64,000 nt of DNA from Pseudobutyrivibrio sp. (GCF_015057185.1 NZ_SVEV01000007.1:36613-100612), one strand, 5' to 3'; shown: positions 1 through 9,210, counted from the first letter of the stretch. Translations and numbers: made by a program. Notes: generated by a model not told the origin, from the sequence alone.

Positions 1-461
1 CAGCCGATTGAAAGCTGCTTTAATGCTCCACCGTAGCCGCCCATTGGGTGTCCCTTGAAATGAGAAAGTACAAGCATGGAATCATAGTTAAGGAAATTCT
101 TGCCCATGATATCTGTTTTTAAATGGGTGCCATTTTTTACTGGAATCTCAATATCAGGTCCCTCTGCATCCATCAGATCCACGTCGAAATATTCATTCCA
201 GCCATGTCTTTTCAATAATTTAATATGTTTATCTGTGTAATTTCTCTCGCCCTCGTAGGCTGTGTTGCACTCAACAATAGTGCCATTTACATGTTCTACC
301 ATTGGTTTCCAAAAGGCTGGCTTGAGGTAATTCTGATTGCCCTCCTCGCCAGAGTGAACCTTGACAGCCACCTTGCCTGGTAGAGAAATGCCAAGTTTAT
401 CGTACATTTTTACAACTGCTTCAGCTGTAACATCTTTGATAAAGCAAACTTTAGAAGCCAT
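1..461 (-). CDS. DUF362 domain protein, C-terminal part outside window
   Basis: The visible 153 codons begin at an ATG preceded by AGGAGGGG and read through to the window edge, so the C-terminus is missing. The segment SHFKGHPMGGYGGALKQLS is the conserved core of DUF362 proteins, a family often fused to 4Fe-4S ferredoxin modules and thought to be redox-related; no substrate can be assigned. Whether a ferredoxin domain follows cannot be seen. It is oriented like the SPFH gene behind it, but the hairpin at 547-578 lies between them, so it probably has its own promoter in 462-546. Confidence 0.8.
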   Translation of the reverse strand, partial: MASKVCFIKDVTAEAVVKMYDKLGISLPGKVAVKVHSGEEGNQNYLKPAFWKPMVEHVNGTIVECNTAYEGERNYTDKHIKLLKRHGWNEYFDVDLMDAEGPDIEIPVKNGTHLKTDIMGKNFLNYDSMLVLSHFKGHPMGGYGGALKQLSIG

Positions 462-546
462 AAATCCCCTCCTTTGCTATAGGTACATTGTATTATCTTT
501 TTTATGTAAAAATCAATTAAAGAATTTTGTTTGAAAGCTGGTAACG

Positions 547-578
547 AAAAAGTACCACGGGAATCCGCGGCACTTTTA
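547..578 (-). terminator. Rho-independent terminator after the SPFH gene
   Basis: On the minus strand AAAGTGCCGCGG pairs, with wobble, with CCGTGGTACTTTTT and ends in a T run. It lies 13 bp past the stop codon of the 591-1610 gene. Confidence 0.7.
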
Positions 579-590
579 GCTATTCATTTA

Positions 591-1610
591 TTATTTAGTT
601 GGTTCGAAATCTACATGAGACTGTGCAAAGTGCTTTGTTGTAGCGCCTTTGTCAGAGTCACTGCAGCAAGGGTCATCCTTCTTTGGTGCAGACTGCTTTG
701 GAGCTGTGGTATCTACAGGTGTGTTGTTGCCAAATCCAAGCATCTCTGTTTTGAATGTAAGGTCTGATGCAGCACCGGCAAGCTCTGTAGGAACAACAAT
801 TTTTGTAGCACGACCATCCCCAAGCTTCTCAAGTGCTTCAAGCTTTTTAATGAGGAGAACTCGCTCGTCCATATTTGCAGCCTTGAGCATTTCGATACCC
901 TTTGCCTCTGCCTCATATACAAGTCGGATAGACTCAGCCTGACCTGTTGCACGTGCGATAGCAGCATCTCTCTCAGCCTCAGCCTTTAAAACGAGAGCCT
1001 GCTTGTCACCCTCTGCTCTAGTGATAGAAGCCTGCTTGTGACCTTCCGCCTCGAGAAGAGTCTCTCGACGATCACGCTCAGCCTTCATCTGTTTCTCCAT
1101 TGAACGCTGAATCTCTTCAGGTGGAATAATATTTTTAAGCTCCACACGGCCTACCTTGATACCCCATGGGTCAGTAGCCTCGTCAAGGATAACGCGCATC
1201 TTTGAATTGATGTTGTCGCGAGATGTAAGTGTCTGATCAAGCTCCAACTCACCAACCAAGTTACGAAGTGTAGTTGCTGTAAGATTCTCAAGTGCAAGGA
1301 TTGGGCGCTCAGCACCATAAGCGTAAAGCTTTGGATCCTGAACCTTGAAGTAAACTACTGTATCGATTTTCATGATAACGTTATCCTTAGTGATAACATC
1401 CTGTGGTGGAAAATCTGCAACCTGCTCCTTCAATGAAACACGCTTTGCAACGCGATCAATAAATGGGATGATTACGTGGAAACCTGGCACTAAAGTGTTG
1501 TGATACTTTCCAAGTCTCTCAATTACGAATACGTATCCCTGAGGTACAATGCGGATACCAAATCCAATTACAACTAAAAGAATCGCTAATAAGGCAATTA
1601 TAAATTCCAT
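591..1610 (-). CDS. SPFH/Band 7 stomatin-like membrane protein (QmcA/paraslipin type)
   Basis: This 339-residue protein has one N-terminal membrane segment (about residues 3-20) followed by the SPFH core (RIVPQGYVFVIERLGKY, then FKVQDPKLYAYG and TLRNLVGELELDQTLTSR). A long charged Ala/Glu-rich helix (about 180-260) is typical of stomatin oligomerisation. The family forms ring-like membrane scaffolds that organise membrane microdomains and modulate proteases. The C-terminal tail is low-complexity and ends near a Cys pair (DDPCCSDSDKG), which is unusual. The start follows GGGAGG. No NfeD-like partner gene is adjacent, although these are frequent neighbours in the family. The gene appears monocistronic. 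Confidence 0.92.
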   Translation of the reverse strand: MEFIIALLAILLVVIGFGIRIVPQGYVFVIERLGKYHNTLVPGFHVIIPFIDRVAKRVSLKEQVADFPPQDVITKDNVIMKIDTVVYFKVQDPKLYAYGAERPILALENLTATTLRNLVGELELDQTLTSRDNINSKMRVILDEATDPWGIKVGRVELKNIIPPEEIQRSMEKQMKAERDRRETLLEAEGHKQASITRAEGDKQALVLKAEAERDAAIARATGQAESIRLVYEAEAKGIEMLKAANMDERVLLIKKLEALEKLGDGRATKIVVPTELAGAASDLTFKTEMLGFGNNTPVDTTAPKQSAPKKDDPCCSDSDKGATTKHFAQSHVDFEPTK

Positions 1611-1668
1611 AAAATGTCCTCCCTTGTGTATAAAAACATCTATTACGTTTATTGTAGTCTATTAGGGA

Positions 1669-2589
1669 TTATGTTGCATCATGTTTTTTCTTCCAAGCGT
1701 ACCACCCCATTACTGGTATTCCATTAAGCTCCAACAAATAATACAAGTCTTCTTTATTAAGTATATTGTCATCAACAGATATTCTTATTTTCTTTTTCGA
1801 ATCTTTAAAACATAGACTCAGAATGTCTATTCTCACACCTCGACCATGGAATTCTCTTAAAATCGCTTTATCAAATTCATGCCAGCTATATTTTTCCCTA
1901 GGGAATAATAGTCCCTGCCAAATGTATTCTTCATTTATGTAAACAAAGCTTCTGTTGAACCACCAAATAATTGCTATGGCGAGAATACTAAATATACAGT
2001 ACATAATTATTTCTGAAAGCTCATATTCCGCCCTTGCCACATGATCTCTAGCGCCAAATATCACGCCAACTAAAATGATAATAGCTAGAGCAAAACAGAT
2101 AAATCGAAATAGCAGCGCATACCATTTTGGTCTAACCGTAATATGCCCTTTATTTCTCATTCTTGCGAAAATAACATCATCCGAAAAATGAATGCTGTTT
2201 TCACTCAATTTTTCAACAAATGCTCTCTTACCTGTGGGAATGATAGCCTTTTTATCATCATGCTCAATTATCGTCCCTACAAAATCCACACTATAAATGC
2301 TTGTCACAGCGGATTTTTCAAATTCAGTACATCTGCCAAGCTTTTTGATAGTTATTATCTTGTCATCAGTATCCAAGCTGTAAAAGAACCATCTTGCAAA
2401 CTGCAGAAGCATAAGCAGGATTACTACGGATAGGAATTTCACGTATCCAATATCGAAAAACATTCCTTTCTGGATAACATCTACACGAATATAGCTAACC
2501 ACCATAGCCACCAAAAATAGTGCAATTCCAAGATATATTAAGCCAACAATTTTTCCAGTGATATGACACTTTTTATTTACTTTTTTCAA
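1669..2589 (-). CDS. membrane protein of unknown function, TTG start
   Basis: The 306-residue product has four hydrophobic segments in two pairs (about residues 12-35, 44-66, 160-178 and 192-212) separated by soluble stretches. No family was recognised. The start codon is TTG with GAGGT nine bases upstream, and that site lies inside the end of the SGNH hydrolase gene, whose TAG is 2 bp away. The two genes are therefore very likely translationally coupled. Function is unknown; PH-like soluble segments are possible but were not shown. Confidence 0.75.
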   Translation of the reverse strand: MKKVNKKCHITGKIVGLIYLGIALFLVAMVVSYIRVDVIQKGMFFDIGYVKFLSVVILLMLLQFARWFFYSLDTDDKIITIKKLGRCTEFEKSAVTSIYSVDFVGTIIEHDDKKAIIPTGKRAFVEKLSENSIHFSDDVIFARMRNKGHITVRPKWYALLFRFICFALAIIILVGVIFGARDHVARAEYELSEIIMYCIFSILAIAIIWWFNRSFVYINEEYIWQGLLFPREKYSWHEFDKAILREFHGRGVRIDILSLCFKDSKKKIRISVDDNILNKEDLYYLLELNGIPVMGWYAWKKKHDAT

Positions 2590-2591
2590 AT

Positions 2592-3287
2592 CTAAATAAC
2601 CTCTATGATTCTTTCTCTAATCATTGCTGCTACATGCTCAGAGATTGTGATCGTCTCTTCGTCCATGTTTGTTTTTACATGATTCCAGTTATTATCAGGC
2701 GTTGTGAAATCGAATGCTTTCAGGAAACTGTCGCTTGGAAGTTTGTCTGTTATTGTTTTTGTGATGGTCATTGCAACAAGGTAATCTCCGATTGGAGATG
2801 CATGGGTGCCATCCTTATAGTACAAATCAATTTCTGAGTCGTTTAGGATTTCCTTTTGAACAGCGCTCCAAATTTCACCAATTGGTGCGATTTTTACATT
2901 CTCGTCGGTGGCGATTTTTCTGTATCTGCGATTCATTTCTGCCTGATTCTCCGGTTTCTTCTTTTCAGCCCAGGTTTCGAATATTACAGGAGCTGTACCG
3001 ACTTGTTTGCAGAGTTCGATAATCTCGTGAGTATACTTGATAGTGTCCTCGAAATCTGTCAGTGGGTGGGCGCATTCTTGGATGACGCAATAGTCATAAT
3101 GACCATGTAGAATGTTGAATCTCTCTGAGAAGTATTCCTCTTTCATGTGCCATTTCAATGATTTCCCTGAATAGGCAAGCATGAACACCTGGGTTTGCTC
3201 GCCTGTAGCGTTTTCTATCATTTGTCTAGTGAGCTCCGGCATGTCATTCATATATGTGTGGCTGTTGCCTATAAATAATATCTTCAT
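2592..3287 (-). CDS. SGNH/GDSL-type hydrolase
   Basis: The 231-residue protein starts MKILFIGNSHTYMNDMPEL, where the GNSHT Ser is the block I nucleophile of SGNH hydrolases, and has YYKDGTHASPIGDYLVA near residue 185, supplying the block V Asp and His. No signal peptide is present, so it is probably cytoplasmic. Substrates in this family are carbohydrate or lipid esters and cannot be named here. The ATG at 3287 follows GGTGG; a TTG one codon upstream is a poorer choice. The upstream DNA contains the 53-bp repeat array, whose first unit begins 54 bp before the start codon, so the array covers this gene's control region. Confidence 0.85.
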   Translation of the reverse strand: MKILFIGNSHTYMNDMPELTRQMIENATGEQTQVFMLAYSGKSLKWHMKEEYFSERFNILHGHYDYCVIQECAHPLTDFEDTIKYTHEIIELCKQVGTAPVIFETWAEKKKPENQAEMNRRYRKIATDENVKIAPIGEIWSAVQKEILNDSEIDLYYKDGTHASPIGDYLVAMTITKTITDKLPSDSFLKAFDFTTPDNNWNHVKTNMDEETITISEHVAAMIRERIIEVI

Positions 3288-3340
3288 CAATTAATCCACC
3301 TATATTTTCTAGTGATATTTTAACTGAAATATACACGGCA

Positions 3341-4119
3341 GACACGAAGATTTAATGTTCTTTCATTTCTTCATGTCGATTTGTGGTCCGGCTGACACGT
3401 GAATACGCTGTTCTCTCTATTCTTCGTGTCATCTGGCGCTCCAGTGGACACGTAAATGCACTGTTTTCTCTATTCTTCGTGTCATCTGGCGTCCCAGCAG
3501 ACACGTAGATTCTCTGTTTTCTCAATCTCTCGTGTTGATTTAACGCTCCCTAGGCACGCAAATGTACCGCTTCCTCATTCCTTCGTGTCTGGTTTCAGTT
3601 TAATAAACACGTAGATTCAATGTCTTCTTAATTTTACGTGTCATTTTGCAATCTAACAAGCACGATAATCCGCTGGTTTCTCATTTCTTCGTGTCAATTT
3701 GAAGTCTGGCAAACACGAAAATTCACCGCTTCCTCTATTCTTCGTGCCAAACTCCATCACAACGGACACGTAATTTTACTACATCCTCACTTCTTCGTGT
3801 CATTTAGCGCCCCGGCGGACACGTAAATGCGCTCGTCTCTCTGTTCTTCGTGTCAATTGACGCTCCAGCGGACACGTATATGCGCTGTTCTCTCTGTTCT
3901 TCGTGTCATTTACCGCTCCAGTGGACACGTAAATGCGCTCGTCTCTCTGTTCTTCGTGTCATTTGACGCCCCAGCAGACACGTAGATGCGTTGTTCTCTC
4001 TGTTCTTCGTGTCATCTGGCGCTCCGGCGGACACGTAGATTTACACTTCTCTCACTTCTTCGTGTCATTTGACACCCCAGCGGACACGTAGATGTGCTGT
4101 TCTCTCTGTTCTTCGTGTC
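3341..4119. repeat. 15-unit tandem array, exact 53-bp period, palindromic arms
   Basis: GACACG or close variants begin at 3341, 3394, 3447, 3500, 3553, 3606, 3659, 3712, 3765, 3818, 3871, 3924, 3977, 4030 and 4083, every step being 53 bp. Each is followed 31 bp later by CGTGTC or a variant (3372 to 4114). The DNA between arms drifts strongly in units 4-9, yet length never changes and the arms stay. Units 10-15 are the most alike, with TTCTTCGTGTC just before a 16-bp loop and GGACACGTA after it. Open reading frames here are incidental. Known function: none recognised. The array lies between the SGNH hydrolase start and the downstream hairpin cluster. Confidence 0.95.
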
Positions 4120-4131
4120 AATCCACCATCC

Positions 4132-4333
4132 AGAGGCTCCTGCCTCCTCTAGAACCTGTGGCTCCCGCCACAGTCCCAGTTTCAAACCTGCTTGGCTATC
4201 CCATATCAGTAAGCTGGCGCAGAGTCAAGAGGCGAAGCGCCGCAAGGCCTTGCTCTTGACGCAAGTCAGCTGCTGATATGCTGTAGCTAGCAGGTTAAAA
4301 CTGGATTCCAGTTTTTCTGAGGAAAAACAGGAA
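4132..4333. repeat. cluster of four hairpins with one 129-bp interrupted inverted repeat
   Basis: In order: GAGGC-loop-GCCTC near 4132-4145; CTGTGGC-loop-GCCACAG at 4155-4172; a large stem 4176-4304 with paired blocks CCAGTTT/AAACTGG, AACCTGCT/AGCAGGTT, CATATCAG/CTGATATG, AGCTG/CAGCT and GTCAAGAG/CTCTTGAC; and TTCCAGTTTTTC/GGAAAAACAGGAA at 4306-4333. The last may help end transcription next to the methyltransferase stop. The large stem is built like the longer palindromes elsewhere in this window, with a GC-rich tip, but does not share their sequence. Confidence 0.8.
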
Positions 4334-4353
4334 TCTATGCCATACTTCACTCC

Positions 4354-4986
4354 CTACTTCTCTATTACCACTACCCCAGAGCAGTAGCTCTTTGGTACAT
4401 ACTTAATTCCTGGGAAATGTGCCTTCAATTCATCAACTACAAAATAGATTTCATCCTCATCCCAGCGCAGACCTTCGCCAACTTCGCATTGCTCAAGCAT
4501 TTCACGTGTTTCAAAGGCAACATCACCAAATAGAATCTTTCCACCATCATTTAGCAAGCCAAGAAGCTCCTTTATAAACACTACCTTCTGCTCATCGTTC
4601 AAATGATGAATAGAATAAGTGCCAACGATGAAATCATATTTCTGTTCACAAAGCTCAGGCACGAGCCCTTGGGTGATATCCCCCTGATAAAGCTTGGCTT
4701 CTGGCATCTTCTCTTGTGCAAGCTCAATCATACGCGAAGAGAAATCCTGACCGTAAACATCGCACCCCTGCTCATAAAGCTTAGAGGTGAGAGTCGCTGT
4801 GCCAAAACCAATATCAAGAACTGCACTTCTATCAGTAGCATCTTTCTGCTTCGACCTAATCACTTCATAAATATATCCCAGCACATCTTTATAACCAGCA
4901 AATGGATAGACATTGCTCTCCTCTGATAATCCAACCGACTTATCATATCCATCCGCCCATAAATCAAAGCCTTTGTTATCTAACAT
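4354..4986 (-). CDS. class I SAM-dependent methyltransferase
   Basis: The 210-residue protein shows motif I as VLDIGFGTATLTSKLYEQG, the acidic motif II position in VYGQDFSSRMIELA, and motif IV as YDFIVGTYSIHHL, all typical of the Rossmann-fold Methyltransf_25/11 group. The substrate is unknown. ATG 4986 is preferred because AGGAGG lies seven bases before it; an earlier ATG would place that site inside the coding region. It is a single gene followed by the 4306-4333 hairpin. Confidence 0.88.
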   Translation of the reverse strand: MLDNKGFDLWADGYDKSVGLSEESNVYPFAGYKDVLGYIYEVIRSKQKDATDRSAVLDIGFGTATLTSKLYEQGCDVYGQDFSSRMIELAQEKMPEAKLYQGDITQGLVPELCEQKYDFIVGTYSIHHLNDEQKVVFIKELLGLLNDGGKILFGDVAFETREMLEQCEVGEGLRWDEDEIYFVVDELKAHFPGIKYVPKSYCSGVVVIEK

Positions 4987-5153
4987 ATTCTGCCTCCTCA
5001 TTGTTGTCTTTTATGTATCAAATAAACTTTATCAATTCACATTCGCAAAGTAAATCTATATTACACTATATAAATATTTTTATAACTACCTCCCTTCAAA
5101 ACATGCCCTCGTAGCTCATGATTATACTAAGGACTTCGATTATCCCATAACGC

Positions 5154-5188
5154 AAAAAATCCCACCAGTGCCGCTCACTGATGGGATT
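5154..5188 (-). terminator. terminator after coaBC
   Basis: On the minus strand AATCCCATCAGTG pairs with CACTGGTGGGATT and is followed by a run of six Ts. It begins 5 bp past the coaBC stop codon. Confidence 0.85.
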
Positions 5189-5193
5189 GTCTT

Positions 5194-6384
5194 TTATTTA
5201 TCTAAAATTGTATCAAATATAGCGTTTGCTACGTCATCCTTTGACATGATAGGTAATTCCCAGCTTTCGTCCTTCATAATCAACGTTACTACATTAGTAT
5301 CCGTTCCGAACCCTGCCCCCTTAGTACGAAGATTATTCGCTACAATCATGTCTACATTCTTTCTTTCAAGCTTGGATTTGGAATTCTCAAGCATGTTCTC
5401 TGTCTCCATTGAGAAGCCACAGATGAACTGACCTTCCTTTTTGTGTGCTCCAAGATATGAAAGAATATCCTCTGTTCGCTCAAGCTCGATGCTTGATTGC
5501 TCCCCGTCCTTTTTCTTGATTTTCTCAGCTGCAACAGTCTTTGGTCGATAGTCAGCTACTGCTGCGCTCTTTATAATGATATCGCACTCCCCGGCCCTTG
5601 ATTTAACAGCCTCTGCCATTTCTGCAGCGCTACGAACATTTACCACCTCAACAAACATTGGTGGCTCTATAGCAACGGGACCTGAAACTAATGTAACCTC
5701 CGCGCCTCGCTCCATAGCAGCCTTGGCAATGGCATAACCCATTTTTCCAGTGCTGTGATTGGTGATGTAGCGAACAGGGTCAATAGCTTCCTCAGTAGGT
5801 CCAGCTGTGACTAACACCCTTTTTCCATTCAAATCATGTTCGTGTGCCAACTCCCTAAGGATATATTGAAGCAATACTTCAGGCTCAGGCATCTTTCCTG
5901 CACCTGTATCCCCACATGCTAAATATCCGCTGGCAGGCTCTATTATTTCAAAGCCATATTTTTTTAAAGTTTCAAGATTGTCCTGAACAATAGGATTTGT
6001 AAACATATTTGTATTCATAGCTGGGCTAACTAGCTTTTTGCATTTAGCTGCTAGAATAGTTGTTGTGAGCATATCGTCTGCGATGCCATGGGCCATCTTG
6101 CCAATGACATTGGCGCTGGCAGGTGCCACCATAAAAATGTCTGCACGCTTTGCCAATGCTACATGCTCAACGTTAAATTGAAAATTCCTATCAAATGTAT
6201 CAACAAGACACTTATTCGATGTTAATGTCTCGAAGGTAATAGGATTTATAAAATTGGTGGCGTTTTTTGTCATGATTACATTAACGTCTGCTCCAAGCTT
6301 TACCAGTGCTGACGCCAATGATGCAGTTTTATATGCTGCGATAGAGCCTGTTACTCCAAGAACTACGCATTTACCTTTTAACAT
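5194..6384 (-). CDS. coaBC: bifunctional phosphopantothenoylcysteine decarboxylase/phosphopantothenate-cysteine ligase
   Basis: This 396-residue enzyme carries out two steps of coenzyme A synthesis: ligation of cysteine to phosphopantothenate (CoaB) and FMN-dependent decarboxylation (CoaC). The CoaC half (about 1-180) has VTGSIAAYK, the PASANVIGKMA stretch, PAMNTNM and the catalytic Cys in YLACGDTGAGKM. The CoaB half (about 185-396) has VTAGPTEEAIDPVRYITN and STGKMGYAIA. ATG 6384 with GGAGGT upstream is preferred over an earlier in-frame start. The upstream ECF gene on the same strand probably imports pantothenate, which would place import and use together. Confidence 0.97.
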   Translation of the reverse strand: MLKGKCVVLGVTGSIAAYKTASLASALVKLGADVNVIMTKNATNFINPITFETLTSNKCLVDTFDRNFQFNVEHVALAKRADIFMVAPASANVIGKMAHGIADDMLTTTILAAKCKKLVSPAMNTNMFTNPIVQDNLETLKKYGFEIIEPASGYLACGDTGAGKMPEPEVLLQYILRELAHEHDLNGKRVLVTAGPTEEAIDPVRYITNHSTGKMGYAIAKAAMERGAEVTLVSGPVAIEPPMFVEVVNVRSAAEMAEAVKSRAGECDIIIKSAAVADYRPKTVAAEKIKKKDGEQSSIELERTEDILSYLGAHKKEGQFICGFSMETENMLENSKSKLERKNVDMIVANNLRTKGAGFGTDTNVVTLIMKDESWELPIMSKDDVANAIFDTILDK

Positions 6385-6461
6385 AATTACCTCCGAAACC
6401 ATTTTTCATATCAATTAATGATTGCTGTCATCTTATTCTCACTTACTTTAATAGGGCTTTC

Positions 6462-7382
6462 TTATAAAGCCATCTGTTTATCTGTATCCTGTGCTGATAC
6501 TGCCTTGATTTTCATTTCATTGCCTGAATATACTCCAGCAGGCTTAATCTTATCAAGAACAATACCTACAAGATAAACGATAATTGCGCCAACTACAGCC
6601 TCAATTACACCATTAAAGCTGATAACGCCAGCAATCATTGTCATAAGTGCATCTGGATCTACACCAACAGCCTCTGCGTATGGAATTCTGTAGAATACAT
6701 AGATGCTTCCCATAACAAGAAGTGTATTTGTCATAGCGCCTGAAATACCTGCTGTGACAAAAGCAAGTGTCTTTGCATTTTTATTCATAAATAAATACTC
6801 GATAGCTGCAAATACTACAACACCAAGGACTGCACCAATTACCTTTGCTACTGTTGCTGAGAATCCTACGTTTCCTTCACCAACCATCTTATTTAAAAAG
6901 GCATATACGCCAAATCCGATGATAAATGAAATCACTGCGTTTATGATTGAACCATAAACAGCTTTCTTCTCAGAAGAAATAGCCTTTTTGATTCCGATGT
7001 ACACAAAGTATGGTACAACGCCAATGAGGATTCTAGGTACTACTGGAATGAATGTACTCTTGAGCACGATTGCGATTGTCTCCCCAATAGAATCATGTGG
7101 AAGCATCTGAAAAGCTGCAACTGGTGAAAATACGAATGCTGATAATGATCCGCCAGCTACAGAGCTCTTGTACAAACTAGTAAGTCCAAATACTCCGCCA
7201 AGGAATCCGCCCTTCTTTGGTCCTAAGAATAATGAACCAAGAATAACTGGGATATGAAGTGTTGTTGCATTAATAACTACGAGTGGAATATATCCGAGTG
7301 GTGTGAATGCCATAACGATAATAATGGCCATGAATAACGCTGTGAGCACGAGCTCATAGGTCTTAGAATTTTTGCTTTGCAT
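6462..7382 (-). CDS. ECF transporter S component, probably pantothenate-specific
   Basis: The 306-residue hydrophobic protein has six or more membrane segments and the signature LHIPVILGSLFLGPKKGGFL of ECF S components, the substrate-binding subunits that work with shared EcfA/A'/T modules. No EcfA or EcfT gene lies here, so the module must be encoded elsewhere. Pantothenate is inferred only from its position 77 bp upstream of coaBC on the same strand. It is longer than most S components (about 180-200 residues) because of extra C-terminal membrane segments. ATG 7382 is chosen because AAAGGAGG lies just before it. Confidence 0.8.
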   Translation of the reverse strand: MQSKNSKTYELVLTALFMAIIIVMAFTPLGYIPLVVINATTLHIPVILGSLFLGPKKGGFLGGVFGLTSLYKSSVAGGSLSAFVFSPVAAFQMLPHDSIGETIAIVLKSTFIPVVPRILIGVVPYFVYIGIKKAISSEKKAVYGSIINAVISFIIGFGVYAFLNKMVGEGNVGFSATVAKVIGAVLGVVVFAAIEYLFMNKNAKTLAFVTAGISGAMTNTLLVMGSIYVFYRIPYAEAVGVDPDALMTMIAGVISFNGVIEAVVGAIIVYLVGIVLDKIKPAGVYSGNEMKIKAVSAQDTDKQMAL

Positions 7383-7532
7383 ATTGTTCCTCCTTTTGGT
7401 AGAAGCCACTATGGGTCTCCTCCTGCTAAAAACATAGCAAGCGTTAATAATTTAACAGCAATTGCATTCTATCATTAATTATCGGATTCAACAACTAATT
7501 TCTTATGCATGCACGCAAAAATATTCTACAAA

Positions 7533-9095
7533 TTATTCCACTACCTTTAGGTAACTACTAACACAATAGAGCACCTGGCCCTCGTATTCTACTCGTGACC
7601 AGCCGTATTCGTTATTGATGCCTGTACGAGGAATGTTTGTACCAGCGTAGAGTGTGGCCACAACCACAGAATCCTCGTCTGTAACGCTTGGTTTAGAGCG
7701 AAGATTTACCATTTCTTTTGCGGTGACAGTATCGCTGACATCTGTAAACTTAGTCCTAAATCCAGAGGTTGTCGTCTCTGTAGTTTGTGTAGTGCTTTCA
7801 GTTGTCTGGGCTGGCGCACTTATGTCTGTGGTCAAATAGCTGGACACTGCATAATACGTTGCTCCATTGTAAACAACGCGAGACCAGCCGCTTGTGCTGA
7901 CACCGGTGCGTGTAGCAGTCTGTCCATTCATTAGGGTGACCATTACTGTGCTGTCTGCTCCCTGGCTAGGTATGTCTCTAAGGTTAGTCTGGCTCTTGGC
8001 AGTTACTGTCTCATTCACCTCGGTGAAATTCATAAGTACCTCAATATCAGCAGTTGCATCTTCTCTCTCCGAGGTATCCTGAGCTGTGGCGGTTCCATCG
8101 TATCCAAAGTAGGCAACGTCCACATCTACCTTTTGTCTAATACCAGCTACTGTGCCCTGGTTAGTGTATTGCCACATGGCGCACTTTCCATCGTAGGCTG
8201 GACCATTTGCAATGTTGCTAGTGTCCTGATTGTACCATGCCATCCAGATTTTATAGCTTTGCTCCAGGGTGCTTGTTTTCCATTTTGCATCACCTGCCAA
8301 TTCATTTTTTGATGCATAAAACATAGGAGTATAGCCCTTTGCGCTGACTTCATTTAAAAAGGCTATGGCGATGTTACTTCTTTCATCTACAGACAATCCA
8401 TACTGTCTGCTGGTGCTATTCTCAAAGCCCTCGCAATTAAATCCCACTGGATATGTGATGGAATACTGAGAAATAATGTCTGCAACCCAATCAGCCTCAG
8501 CGACTGCTTCATCGGTTGTAATCGCTGTTGAGAAAAAGTAAGCCCCAACTTTTATGCCGTTTTTCTCAGCTTCCTGCATGTTGTATTTTGCATTTGAATC
8601 TTCTTTGATTTCTCCTGTGCTAGAATCTCTGTATCCCACACGAATCATTGCAAAATCAATTCCAGAGCTGGCAACCTGAGCCCAGTCTATAGTGCCCTGA
8701 AATCTTGAAACGTCGATTCCGTAGGTAACAGAAGAATTCTCTCCTGCGCCACTGGCTACCAAGTCAGAAACCTCGAGAGCCTCTCCCGATTCAACTGTCA
8801 CAGTAATCTGTGGATCTGTCTGACTGTCCTCGTCATCTACGACAACTTCTATAGTGGCATCCTCGTCCGCTGTATCCTCTATAGACTCATCTGTTGTGGT
8901 TTCCTCTGCAGCTTTCGTTTCGTCACTCTTTGGTGAGACTAATTTTTTCACCAAAATAAGTCCTCCAACCAATATGACAATTACGGCTACCATCATACTG
9001 CCAAGGATTATTCGTCTCTTGATAATTTGCTTTTTTCTTCTTTTATGTCTTCTCTGAGACCTAAGTTTTTCTATATCATCATATTCCCTTTTCAT
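7533..9095 (-). CDS. membrane-anchored GH25 lysozyme with two SH3b repeats
   Basis: The 520-residue protein has a basic cytoplasmic N-terminus, one membrane segment (about 24-48), an acidic Thr/Asp linker, a GH25 domain (about 125-340; TYGIDVSRFQGTIDWAQVA, IRVGYRDSSTGEI, VGAYFFSTAI) and two SH3b-like repeats, each starting TVTAKxxxNLR and ending in SSYL. GH25 enzymes cleave MurNAc-GlcNAc bonds in peptidoglycan. The usual acidic DxE strand reads FNCEGFE near residue 220, so the Asp is replaced by Asn; activity may be altered. The start at 9095 has GGGAG at good spacing; the ATG two codons earlier does not. Likely a cell-wall remodelling enzyme held on the outer membrane face. Confidence 0.9.
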   Translation of the reverse strand: MKREYDDIEKLRSQRRHKRRKKQIIKRRIILGSMMVAVIVILVGGLILVKKLVSPKSDETKAAEETTTDESIEDTADEDATIEVVVDDEDSQTDPQITVTVESGEALEVSDLVASGAGENSSVTYGIDVSRFQGTIDWAQVASSGIDFAMIRVGYRDSSTGEIKEDSNAKYNMQEAEKNGIKVGAYFFSTAITTDEAVAEADWVADIISQYSITYPVGFNCEGFENSTSRQYGLSVDERSNIAIAFLNEVSAKGYTPMFYASKNELAGDAKWKTSTLEQSYKIWMAWYNQDTSNIANGPAYDGKCAMWQYTNQGTVAGIRQKVDVDVAYFGYDGTATAQDTSEREDATADIEVLMNFTEVNETVTAKSQTNLRDIPSQGADSTVMVTLMNGQTATRTGVSTSGWSRVVYNGATYYAVSSYLTTDISAPAQTTESTTQTTETTTSGFRTKFTDVSDTVTAKEMVNLRSKPSVTDEDSVVVATLYAGTNIPRTGINNEYGWSRVEYEGQVLYCVSSYLKVVE

Positions 9096-9210
9096 ATGCA
9101 TTCTCCCTACAGAAATACCATTAACGTATTTACGAATAATTATAATCCTAATGCACTCAAATTAAAATAGATAGCATGGGTAAGCGTCTTTTCAAGAATG
9201 AACTTTTTTA

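Noticed and set aside
3341..4119. CRISPR array
   Set aside because: Units are continuous 53-bp tandem repeats whose whole length is related; there are no unique spacers, no cas genes and the constant part is two inverted arms.
3638..4276. Plus-strand frames inside array 1 and the hairpin cluster
   Set aside because: They depend on repeat units and hairpins, with no ribosome site or family match.
4176..4304. Third copy of the long palindromic element
   Set aside because: It has the same kind of build but shares no sequence blocks with copies A and B.
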